The notes under the pieces were generated by a model that was not told where the DNA came from, searched no databases, and saw nothing but the letters and a program-made list of their open reading frames with translations. The position numbers and the translations under genes are program-made. Source: Xanthobacteraceae bacterium (GTDB lineage Bacteria > Pseudomonadota > Alphaproteobacteria > Rhizobiales > Xanthobacteraceae). Taken from it: a DNA stretch of 47,315 bases. Shown here piece by piece: positions 1-7,408 of this stretch; the first letter of the stretch is position 1, and every line of letters begins with the position of its first letter. The DNA is taken from positions 1 to 47,315 of the forward strand of contig JASHPU010000108.1 of NCBI GenBank assembly GCA_030037885.1, in the 5' to 3' direction.

Positions 1-114
1 TCATGCAAGGCAACGCTGGTGCTCGCCGCCATTCCGCTGGTCGTCATCGGCATCTATGTGCCGACGCCGCTTTACGACCTGCTCAAGGCGGCGGCGAGCG
101 CGATGGGGGGCTAG
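1..114 (+). CDS. hyfF: Hydrogenase-4 component F-like membrane subunit (3' end only)
   Basis: Only the last 37 codons are in the window. They encode a hydrophobic helix followed by a short tail ending in AMGG, like the C-terminus of HyfF/NuoN-type antiporter-like subunits, which form proton-pumping arms of group 4 hydrogenases and related complexes. The stop lies 4 bp before the next start, so it is cotranscribed with the large-subunit gene. Identity rests mostly on context (followed by HyfG, HyfI and HyfB homologues); the fragment alone is too short to prove it. Confidence 0.6.
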   Translation, partial: SCKATLVLAAIPLVVIGIYVPTPLYDLLKAAASAMGG

Positions 115-118
115 GGCA

Positions 119-1738
119 ATGGCCGTGCTTTATCGCATCCACGACGACACCAGCGACTTGGCGAGCTTCCTGGAGCTGTGTCGCGTCCATTGGCGAGGAG
201 TGGTGGTCGCATCGGCTGACGAAGCGGATAACACTTGTCGAATAGACTGCGGAACCGAGCGCCTGCGGGATATCTGCCAATGGCTCACGGACGACCTTGG
301 CTTCGCATTCGCCACGCTTGTCGCGGAGCAGGCACCTAAAAATTGGTTGCTCATCTACGCCTTCTATAAGGATGCCAAATCACCACTGGTTCGAGTCGAG
401 CTGAAGCTCGATGCAGCGCTATCCGTCGCGCCATCCGTTGTCGACCTTTTGCATGGGCCTTCTTTCGACTGGCATGAACGCGAGGTCGAAGATCTGTTTG
501 GACTGCATTTCGAGGGCCATCCGCGGCTCGGCGAATTCGTCCTGCATGAAGACTGGCTCGAAGGCATCAACCCCATGCGTCGCGACTTCGATGCGAATAA
601 GCGCTTCGAACCCAGAACCACAGAGCCGAAATGGGAGCCACCGACGATCGTCACAGCACCGGGCGCCTTTGCCATGCCGATCGGACCGGTGTTTTCGGAC
701 TTTGCGGAATCGGCGCATTTTCTACTCGAAACCGTGGGCGAGGACGTGGTCCGTACGATACCGCGCTTCTTCTACAAATACCGCGGCGTCGAAAAGATTG
801 CGGAAGGACAACCGCCCGACCGGGCGCTGTTGCTGGCGGAGCGCTTTTCCGGCACCGCGGCGTTTGCGCATGGTTTGGCATTTTGTCAGGCCATCGAGGC
901 GATCTGCGGGATCAAGCCGCCGCCGCGGGCGCTGGCGCTGCGCGCCGTATTGGCCGAGCTCGAGCGGCTGCGCAGTCATGCAGCGGCCATCACCGGCATC
1001 TGCAATTCGACGGCACTGGCAGTGGCGACCAGCCAGGCCGCGCTCATCGAGGAAAGGCTCTTACGTTTGACCTGTGAGATCACTGGTCATCGTTATTTGT
1101 TTGGCGCCGTCGTTCCAGGCGGCGTCATCTGCAATCCGTCCCAGACGGATTGCAGGCATCTGACGGCTGCGGTCGGCGAAATTACGCATGAACTCCGCAG
1201 GCTTCTTCAGATGCTGCGCTATTCCTCAAGCTTTCTTGATCGTCTTGAGGAGGTTGGAGTCGTGACGGAGGACCAGGCCCTTTCCTATGGTCTGGTCGGT
1301 CCCATTGCACGTGCATCCGGCGTGGCTCGCGATATTCGCAAAGTGCTTCCGTACGCAGTCTATGGTTCGACTGACTTCTCCGTACCCGTCGAGCGAGAGG
1401 GCGATGGCTATGCCCGCTTGCGGGTCCTTTTCGCGGAAGCCGCGCAATCGGCCGGTATCATCAATAAAGTGCTGTCATCGTTGCCTGATGGCGCAATCTG
1501 CTCGGATGAACTTCAGCTGCGCGCCGGTGCGGCTCTTTCAGCGGTTGAGGCACCACTTGGTGCAGCCTTCCACTGGGTGCGGCTCGACAACGGCGGCAAC
1601 GTCAGCCGCTACCGCGTAACGCCGCCCTCATTCACAAACTGGCATGGCTTTCATCTCGCGGCCGAGAATTTTGCCTTCCAGGACTTCCCGATCATTCTTG
1701 CGAGCTTTGGGCTGTCGAACGCCGAGTGCGACCGATAG
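119..1738 (+). CDS. hyfG: HyfG-like large subunit lacking NiFe ligands (NuoC-NuoD fusion type, Ehr complex)
   Basis: 539 aa. The N-terminal ~170 residues resemble the 30-kDa NuoC domain (HEREVEDLFGLHFEGHP) and the rest the NuoD/group 4 NiFe hydrogenase large subunit, the usual HycE/HyfG fusion. In true hydrogenases an N-terminal ERICGxCxFAH motif and a C-terminal DPCxxCxxR motif hold the NiFe centre. Here the first reads ERFSGTAAFAH (residues 241-251; both Cys replaced by Ser244 and Ala247) and the extreme C-terminus reads FGLSNAECDR, so all four ligands are gone. This matches the energy-converting hydrogenase-related (Ehr) group. It should not turn over H2; it may couple another electron donor to ion translocation or quinone. 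The ATG is chosen because it sits 4 bp after the preceding stop and begins a NuoC-like sequence. It overlaps no gene and is followed 8 bp later by hyfI. Confidence 0.85.
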   Translation: MAVLYRIHDDTSDLASFLELCRVHWRGVVVASADEADNTCRIDCGTERLRDICQWLTDDLGFAFATLVAEQAPKNWLLIYAFYKDAKSPLVRVELKLDAALSVAPSVVDLLHGPSFDWHEREVEDLFGLHFEGHPRLGEFVLHEDWLEGINPMRRDFDANKRFEPRTTEPKWEPPTIVTAPGAFAMPIGPVFSDFAESAHFLLETVGEDVVRTIPRFFYKYRGVEKIAEGQPPDRALLLAERFSGTAAFAHGLAFCQAIEAICGIKPPPRALALRAVLAELERLRSHAAAITGICNSTALAVATSQAALIEERLLRLTCEITGHRYLFGAVVPGGVICNPSQTDCRHLTAAVGEITHELRRLLQMLRYSSSFLDRLEEVGVVTEDQALSYGLVGPIARASGVARDIRKVLPYAVYGSTDFSVPVEREGDGYARLRVLFAEAAQSAGIINKVLSSLPDGAICSDELQLRAGAALSAVEAPLGAAFHWVRLDNGGNVSRYRVTPPSFTNWHGFHLAAENFAFQDFPIILASFGLSNAECDR

Positions 1739-1746
1739 GGACCGAG

Positions 1747-2511
1747 ATGGCAAACTGGGTTCTCAAGGGACTTCGTACGGGGATAAGGACCACCTCCTAT
1801 CCCGCCGGACCAGATGATGCGCCGGGCATCTCGCCGGGTCGTCCAATCGGTACCAGCTTGAGCTCGACGACCGCAGTAGATCAACTTGTTCGGAACTGTC
1901 CCACGCAGGCTATCGCCCCCGACGGCAGTGGAATTGCAATCGATCAGCGCCGCTGCATCCATTGCTTCCGCTGCCAGCGAGGGGTGGACGAGCCGCCAAT
2001 ATGGCAACAAGGCTTCGAGTGGGCAGCGTATGTCGATGACCAGGCGCCGCGAAAGCTCGCGGCGATCTTCGGTCGGTCGCTGCACATCAGATTTGTTGAC
2101 GCGGGCGCTTGTGGCGCCTGTATGAGTGAGGCGCGACAGATCAATAATCCCTATTACAACATGCATCGACTCGGCTTCTTTATCACGCCAACGCCGCGCA
2201 ATGCTGATGTCCTACTTGTTGCCGGGCCCGTTTCGGACGCCATGCGGCTGCCGCTGTCCAAAACATATGAAGCACTGCCGACACCAAAACGCGTTGTCGC
2301 TATTGGAGCTTGCGCAGCATCGGGCGGCGTTTTCGGCCCGAGCTTTGCCGCCTCCGCCGGCATTGCCGACGTCATTCCGGTCGACGTCGTCGTACCGGGA
2401 TGTCCGCCGCCGCCATTGGCGATTCTGCATGGCTTACTGCTGGTGGTCGAAAGAAAGCCGCCATCAAATGTCTTTTCCCGTGCATCGGGAGGGTCAAAGG
2501 AGAGCCCATGA
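1747..2511 (+). CDS. hyfI: HyfI/NuoB-like small subunit with N-terminal half-ferredoxin
   Basis: 254 aa. The NuoB-like core keeps four cysteines expected to bind one [4Fe-4S] cluster: C122 and C125 (DAGACGAC), C189 (GACAAS) and C219 (PGCPPPP). An N-terminal extension carries C51 and C70-x2-C73-x2-C76 (CIHCFRC), enough for one further [4Fe-4S] cluster. It would pass electrons to the large-subunit position. The cluster-binding side is intact although the partner's NiFe site is lost, which suggests a functional electron-transfer complex rather than a decaying gene. ATG 1747 was chosen because it starts MANWVLKGLRTG, like other small subunits; an in-frame start at 1726 would overlap hyfG. The stop overlaps the next start (ATGA). 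Confidence 0.85.
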   Translation: MANWVLKGLRTGIRTTSYPAGPDDAPGISPGRPIGTSLSSTTAVDQLVRNCPTQAIAPDGSGIAIDQRRCIHCFRCQRGVDEPPIWQQGFEWAAYVDDQAPRKLAAIFGRSLHIRFVDAGACGACMSEARQINNPYYNMHRLGFFITPTPRNADVLLVAGPVSDAMRLPLSKTYEALPTPKRVVAIGACAASGGVFGPSFAASAGIADVIPVDVVVPGCPPPPLAILHGLLLVVERKPPSNVFSRASGGSKESP

Positions 2512-4658
2512 GCGTGGCTGCTCAGCTTATCCTGATATTCTTCCTCCTGTGTGCAGCAGGAGCAGTCCTGCCGTTCGCGAGCCCGCAGCGATGGCAGCCG
2601 ATTGTGCTTGCGGTCATTGCTTCACTGGCCGCGTTGATCCTTTTGATCGCAAGTGCCGCGCTCCTCGCGTCCGGAGCACGCTTCCATGCCACGTTGTGGC
2701 GGGTTCTCGCATTGGGCACACTTACGCTGGACGCCGATCCACTTTCGGCTTTCTTTATTTTCGTCACGGGCCTCGTGTTTTTGCCGGTTTCGATCTTCTC
2801 CGGCGCGTATCTGACGAAATACTTGGCACATCATGATTTGCGCTATTTCAGCGCTCTCTATCACGTCCTGATTGCTTCGATCGTCTTGGTACTCATTGCC
2901 GGTGATGTGATCTCCTTCCTCGTCGCGTGGGAGGTAATGTCGATCGCGAGCTATCTGCTCGTAAACTACGAATTTGAACGCACCGAAAGTTCGCGGGCTG
3001 GTTACGTCATGCTGGCCATGAGCGAGGGCGGAACAATTGCTGTCGCGATCGCCTTCATCATGATCGCAGGGGCGAGCGGCGCGCTCGACTTCGCAGCGTT
3101 GCGCGCAAACGCCCCTGCGGTTGCCGAGTCGCTGCGCTGGGCGATCTTCTTGCTTTCTTTCTTCGGCTTCGCAGTGAAAGCTGGACTCGTTCCTCTCAAC
3201 AGCTGGCTGCCGCTGGCTCATCCAGTCGCGCCGACAAATATTTCGGCATTGTTGTCGGCGGTCATTGTCAACTTGGGGGTTTATGGAATCGTGCGAGTCA
3301 ACCTCGACCTCGCACCCACGACCGCAGCCGCTCCGGGATTGATCGTTTTGGTGATTGGCAGCATTTCGGCACTCATCGGCATTCTCTATGCAACCACCCA
3401 AGGCGAGATGAAGCGGCTGCTCGCGCATAGCACGATCGAGAATATGGGAATTATTGCGGCCGGCATTGGCGCCGCAATGGTCTTCATTGCCACCGATCAC
3501 CAAGTCGCTGGCGCCATTGCTCTGATCGCGGCACTCTACCATCTTGCCAATCACTCCGTTTACAAGGCGCTGCTCTTTCTCGGCGTCGGAGCCGTTGAAG
3601 CAGGAACCGGAACTCGCGAGCTCGACCGGCTGGGCGGTATCATTCGCGGAATGCCGTGGACAAGCGCTTTCTTTTTGGTCGGCGTTCTCTCAATAGCGGC
3701 GCTACCACCTTTCAACGGCTTCGTCAGCGAATGGTTGACGCTGCAGACGATACTGCGGTCAGCCATTCTGTCGTCCACCTCTATCAAGATCGTTTTTGCC
3801 ATCTGCGGAGCGCTGCTGGCATTGACTGCTGGCCTTGCAGTCACCTGCTTCGTGAAGGTCTTCGCCGCAGGCTTTCTCGGCATGTCGCGTTCATCGGCCG
3901 CCGCTGAAGCGCGCGAAGCCCATGTCGGAATCCGGACATCGCTGGGGCTGCTTGCCGCTTTATGCGTCGTGCTCGGCGTATTGCCGACTTACGTGATCCC
4001 GGCGATCGATCGAGCGGTCATGCCGCTGGCGCACGAGAGCGCGGCCAGCGCACTGATACCACCGTTCTTCACTGCAAATGCGCAGCAGCCGCAGAAACTT
4101 CCACCGGCGTTCCTCGCGGAATTCCACGACATTGGCGCCCAGGTCGGTCGGAAATTTCTTCCAGGACGGGGCCTTGTCGTGCTGCACCGAGGCGAGGAGC
4201 GCAATCCTGTCGTATTCGCCATGTCGACGAGCTACATGTTCGTAGTGCTCGCCGCCATTCTCGGATTAATTTTTGTCGCCTTCCGAATGCCGACGCTTTC
4301 CAGAACGCTTGCGCGCCGCTCCGCCTGGGATGGCGGATTGCGTCACCTGCTACCCGGACTCACTTACACGGCGACGGGTTTTTCGAACCCGGTGCGTGTG
4401 ATTTTCGCCGCCCTGGTTACGCCGGCCGCCAGCGAAGAAAGCACCAAGGCCGTCGCGGTTCACTTCCGCACAGCGATCAAACGCGAATATAGCGAAGTAC
4501 ACATCATCGATCGTTTCTTGCTCCAACCACCGATAAGTGCGCTGCGTGACCTGGCTCAGTTCGCGCGTCGGATGCACGTCGGGCATGTCAATGCGTATGC
4601 TGCCTATGTCCTGCTGGCCATGTTGATCGTGCTCGTCGTCGGAGTGGGTCTGTTTTAG
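2508..4658 (+). CDS. hyfB: HyfB/HycC-like NuoL/M-family antiporter-like subunit
   Basis: 716 aa, highly hydrophobic throughout, with the proton_antipo_M core of NuoL/M/N-type subunits (helices around residues 100-480, including SEGGTIAVAIAF and VKAGLVPLNSWLPLAHP). The long C-terminal part contains more helices and a cytoplasmic stretch, as in HycC/HyfB. Predicted role: a proton or Na+ channel subunit of the membrane arm. The start has a strong ribosome site (AAAGGAGAG) and overlaps the hyfI stop by ATGA. In Escherichia coli hyf the B gene is near the start of the operon; here it is last of the visible genes. Confidence 0.85.
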   Translation: MSVAAQLILIFFLLCAAGAVLPFASPQRWQPIVLAVIASLAALILLIASAALLASGARFHATLWRVLALGTLTLDADPLSAFFIFVTGLVFLPVSIFSGAYLTKYLAHHDLRYFSALYHVLIASIVLVLIAGDVISFLVAWEVMSIASYLLVNYEFERTESSRAGYVMLAMSEGGTIAVAIAFIMIAGASGALDFAALRANAPAVAESLRWAIFLLSFFGFAVKAGLVPLNSWLPLAHPVAPTNISALLSAVIVNLGVYGIVRVNLDLAPTTAAAPGLIVLVIGSISALIGILYATTQGEMKRLLAHSTIENMGIIAAGIGAAMVFIATDHQVAGAIALIAALYHLANHSVYKALLFLGVGAVEAGTGTRELDRLGGIIRGMPWTSAFFLVGVLSIAALPPFNGFVSEWLTLQTILRSAILSSTSIKIVFAICGALLALTAGLAVTCFVKVFAAGFLGMSRSSAAAEAREAHVGIRTSLGLLAALCVVLGVLPTYVIPAIDRAVMPLAHESAASALIPPFFTANAQQPQKLPPAFLAEFHDIGAQVGRKFLPGRGLVVLHRGEERNPVVFAMSTSYMFVVLAAILGLIFVAFRMPTLSRTLARRSAWDGGLRHLLPGLTYTATGFSNPVRVIFAALVTPAASEESTKAVAVHFRTAIKREYSEVHIIDRFLLQPPISALRDLAQFARRMHVGHVNAYAAYVLLAMLIVLVVGVGLF

Positions 4659-4739
4659 GACAATGAAGCCATAAGACGAGCAAGAATGTCGTTGCCAACC
4701 AAGAGCGTGAAAAAGAGGTTCAGTAACCATTCATCAAGC

Positions 4740-4991
4740 GCCTTAATGACCACGAAGCGCGAATTGGGATGTTCGATTCAATCGCGCCGACGCGATGCCA
4801 ATCATCTATCCGATAAAGTGCCGCACATCAGCCCGAGACATGGACAACCCTCTGGCTGCTCGCCGAACTCGGAAGCCGACGTGAGTGCCAGCACATTTTA
4901 CGAATACATAAAATCCCTCCGGAAGCTGGGGATACCATTCGGACATGAGCGACCACAAGCCGGGCGAAAAAGAATGCTCAGGATGAGGTGA
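4740..4991 (+). pseudogene. Possible degenerate HTH-type DNA-binding protein
   Basis: One reading frame ends in a sequence like the recognition helix of a winged or HTH regulator (ADVSASTFYEYIKSLRKLGIPF). The piece expected just before it (LWLLAELGS) lies in a different frame around 4850-4875, so a single-base indel near 4875 would restore a continuous HTH. Further upstream the frames are also interrupted. It may be a decayed regulator of the upstream complex or an unrelated relic. It could also be chance; no start with a ribosome site is evident. Confidence 0.3.
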
Positions 4992-4994
4992 ACA

Positions 4995-5984
4995 TTATAA
5001 TTTGAACGTTTCGTAAGTTGCCGGGTGAAACAATTCGTCGACCGACAGCCGCCGCGGCGAAAGGCCTTCGGCGTGGTGCTGGACCAAAAAATAATCGAGC
5101 ACCTTGCGGTTCGGCTCGACGCCGTAGGACCAGAAATCGTGGCCCATCAGCGCGCGCGCTTCGGCAAGCCGCTCCTCGACGAACGGCAGCGTCACCTTGG
5201 TGGCCGAGGTGTCGGAGAGTTTTTGGAGCGCTGCCCGCTTCGCCGCCTCGAACGCCTTGAGCACGGCGCCGGGGAGCCACGGATGGCGCTCGGCCAATTC
5301 GCGGCGGATGCCGAGCGCGTGCATGATCGGAAAAAAGCCGGTGCGCTTGAAATAATTCTTGGCCACCGCGATCGGATCGTCGAACAGCCAACCGATATGC
5401 GGATGGCCCTTTTCGATCAAGGTCGGCGGCCGCGGCGCGATAAAGCCGTCGATCGCGCCGTCTTCGAGCAGCGCCGAAATGGTCTTGCCGGCAGGCGCGT
5501 CGTCGAGCCGCACGCCCGGCGGCAGCTTGATCGAAATTTTCTCCGGCCGGCCGGCATGCTCGATGCCGCCGCGGATCCAGTGAATATCGGAGCGTTTGAC
5601 GCCGTAATCGTCCTCCAGGAACGCGCGCGCCCACACGTTGGCGGTGAGCTGATATTCCGGCACGCCGACCTTGCGGCCCTTGAGGTCCGCCGGCTTTTTG
5701 ATGCGGTCCTTGCGCACATAGATCGAGGTGTGGCGGAAGGCGCGCGACACGAAGGCCGGCACCGCGATGTAGGGGCAATTGCGCTCCGCGCTCTTGACCG
5801 TGTAGCTCGACAGCGACACTTCGCAGATGTCGAACTCGGCGGCACGAAAGGCGCGAAAGAAAATCTCTTCCGGCACCAGGGTCATGAACACCGGATCGAC
5901 GCCGTCAATCTGCACGGCGCCGTCGATCAGCGGCCGGGTGCGGTCGTAGTCGCCGACGGCGACGGAAAGCTGAAGTTTTGGCAT
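4995..5984 (-). CDS. 4,5-dihydroxyphthalate decarboxylase-like / periplasmic-binding-fold protein
   Basis: 329 aa, cytosolic (no signal peptide). The whole length resembles proteins named 4,5-dihydroxyphthalate decarboxylase (Pht5 type) or ABC substrate-binding protein: LSVAVGDYDRTRPL at the N-terminus, then a binding-protein fold with FDICEVSLSSY and GRKVGVPEYQLTANVWARAFL. The length matches the decarboxylase family. The start is the ATG at 5984, giving MPKLQLSV; upstream in-frame codons lack conserved sequence. It is divergent from the PhzF-like gene, and two near-identical 16-bp repeats lie in between. Substrate is uncertain: no other phthalate genes are adjacent, and many such paralogues in Rhizobiales are uncharacterised. 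Confidence 0.65.
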   Translation of the reverse strand: MPKLQLSVAVGDYDRTRPLIDGAVQIDGVDPVFMTLVPEEIFFRAFRAAEFDICEVSLSSYTVKSAERNCPYIAVPAFVSRAFRHTSIYVRKDRIKKPADLKGRKVGVPEYQLTANVWARAFLEDDYGVKRSDIHWIRGGIEHAGRPEKISIKLPPGVRLDDAPAGKTISALLEDGAIDGFIAPRPPTLIEKGHPHIGWLFDDPIAVAKNYFKRTGFFPIMHALGIRRELAERHPWLPGAVLKAFEAAKRAALQKLSDTSATKVTLPFVEERLAEARALMGHDFWSYGVEPNRKVLDYFLVQHHAEGLSPRRLSVDELFHPATYETFKL

Positions 5985-6005
5985 TTCAGATTCTCTTGCG
6001 AGGAC

Positions 6006-6046
6006 GTGACGAACTGTACATGACGAGGAAGTGAAGAACTGTACAT
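6006..6046. promoter_or_regulatory. Pair of direct repeats, candidate operator in a divergent promoter
   Basis: GTGACGAACTGTACAT (6006-6021) and GTGAAGAACTGTACAT (6031-6046) are identical at 15 of 16 positions and spaced 25 bp start to start. Each contains the palindrome TGTACA. They lie between two divergently transcribed genes, starting 22 bp from one start codon and ending 60 bp from the other. A shared transcription-factor site is inferred; the regulator is unknown. Confidence 0.4.
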
Positions 6047-6105
6047 AGCGGGGCGCACGCGGTTGTGCCAATAGAGCCGTCCCATAAAACCGAGCGAGAC
6101 CGACA

Positions 6106-6897
6106 ATGCGCCTGCCGATATACCAAGTGGATGCGTTTGCGGAAAAGCTGTTCGGCGGCAATCCGGCAGCGATCTGCCCGCTGCCGCAATGGCTGCCGGA
6201 CGCGACCATGCAGTCGATCGCGGCCGAGAACAATTTGGCGGAGACCGCCTTTTTCGTGCGCGAGAACGCCAATTACGCGCTGCGCTGGTTCACGCCCACC
6301 GTCGAGGTCGACTTGTGCGGGCACGCCACGCTCGCCGCGGCGCACATCGTGTTTTCTTTTCTCGAGCCGCAGCAGCGCCAGAGCGTCGGCTTTCGCACGC
6401 TCAAGGCCGGCACGCTCACGGTGACACGGCGCGGCGATCGGCTGGTGATGGATTTTCCGTCGCGCCCGGCCGTTCCGACCGAGGCGCCGCCGGGCCTGCT
6501 CGCCGCGCTCGGCGGCACGCCGCGCGAAGTGTTGCGCGCACGCGATCACATGCTGGTTTACGACAGCGCAGCGGAAGTGTCCGCGCTCGATCCCGATTTC
6601 GCCGCACTCGCCAAGATACCGGAGTGCTGGGGGGCGATCGCCACCGCGCCGGGCGCTGACAGCGTCGATTTCGTCTCGCGTTTCTTTGCGCCGGCGCAGG
6701 GTGTTGCGGAAGACCCGGCGACCGGCTCCTCGCACTGTACTCTGACGCCGTACTGGGCCAAGCGCCTCGGCAAGAACGAACTCGAAGCGCGCCAACTATC
6801 GCGCCGCGTCGGTGCCTTGCGCTGCGCGCTCGACGGCGACCGCGTCAGCATCGCCGGCCACGCCGTGCTTTATCTTGAAGGGCAGATCATGGTGTAG
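6106..6897 (+). CDS. PhzF-family isomerase/epimerase-like protein
   Basis: 263 aa, the normal PhzF length. It has the twin hotdog-like diaminopimelate-epimerase fold signatures: YQVDAFAEKLFGGNPAAICPL at the start, AENNLAETAFF with the catalytic Glu, the CGHATLAAAH loop, and FAPAQGVAEDPATGSSHC near the C-terminus. PhzF proteins isomerise small metabolites; outside phenazine clusters the substrate is usually unknown, and no phenazine genes are present here. Divergent from the dihydroxyphthalate-decarboxylase-like gene. Confidence 0.85.
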   Translation: MRLPIYQVDAFAEKLFGGNPAAICPLPQWLPDATMQSIAAENNLAETAFFVRENANYALRWFTPTVEVDLCGHATLAAAHIVFSFLEPQQRQSVGFRTLKAGTLTVTRRGDRLVMDFPSRPAVPTEAPPGLLAALGGTPREVLRARDHMLVYDSAAEVSALDPDFAALAKIPECWGAIATAPGADSVDFVSRFFAPAQGVAEDPATGSSHCTLTPYWAKRLGKNELEARQLSRRVGALRCALDGDRVSIAGHAVLYLEGQIMV

Positions 6898-6984
6898 CAG
6901 CATGAATCGGCGCAAGAGGACCGCTGAGAAGCAATGCAACGTCCTATAAATCTAGCCAGCAATGACGCCACGGCAGGAACGACC

Positions 6985-7189
6985 ATGCTGAAGATTGAGA
7001 CCGAACAGGAGCAGGACGGCCGATGGATCGCTGAAGTTTCATCGTTACCTGGCGTATTGGTGTATGGGGAAACCAAATCTGATGCCAGCTCGAAGGCTCA
7101 GGCCCTGGCATTGCGGGTTCATCGCAGATCGGCTGGAGAATGGCGAACCGTTGCCGCACGAGATTGCTGGCGTGTTTGAGGCGGCATGA
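6985..7189 (+). pseudogene. hicB: HicB-type antitoxin, frameshifted
   Basis: The first 45 codons encode a HicB N-terminus (EQDGRWIAEVSSLPGVLVYG, then KAQALALRV). The rest of the domain (IADRLENGEPLPHEIAGVF) follows in the next frame. Deleting a single C at about 7120 joins the two halves into a 67-residue HicB. An AGGAA ribosome site precedes the ATG. The restored stop overlaps the hicA start by ATGA, the classic hicBA layout. Either a genuine inactivating insertion or a sequencing error; the second lesion in hicA favours decay. Confidence 0.7.
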
Positions 7190-7400
7190 GCCAGCGGCCG
7201 TCAGCGCGGGAGCAACGCGTCTTAGCTGCTCTCTTGCGTCAGGGCTGGGGACTGTAAAACGGCAAACCGGCTCGCACCGCATCCTACAAAAGACCGGCTC
7301 GCCCGATTACGTCTTTGCCTTCCATGATTGTGATGAAATTGGTCCACGCATGCTGGCGCGGGTCGCAAAACATACCGGACTTAAACCTGAGGATTTGTGA
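7186..7400 (+). pseudogene. hicA: HicA-type mRNA interferase toxin, frameshifted
   Basis: The start codon overlaps hicB. The first 23 residues (ending LLRQGWGL) stop at 7255-7257. The HicA core then continues in another frame, with VKRQTGSHRILQKTG containing the catalytic His region, DCDEIGPRML and AKHTGLKPEDL, ending at 7400. A net 1- or 2-base change near 7245-7255 would restore a roughly 68-aa HicA double-stranded-RNA-binding fold. With both partners broken, the locus is probably a dead toxin-antitoxin module. It converges with recJ, 8 bp away. Confidence 0.7.
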
Positions 7401-7408
7401 CTAAGAGC

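Noticed and set aside
119..1738. Functional NiFe hydrogenase
   Set aside because: All four cysteines needed for the NiFe site are replaced.
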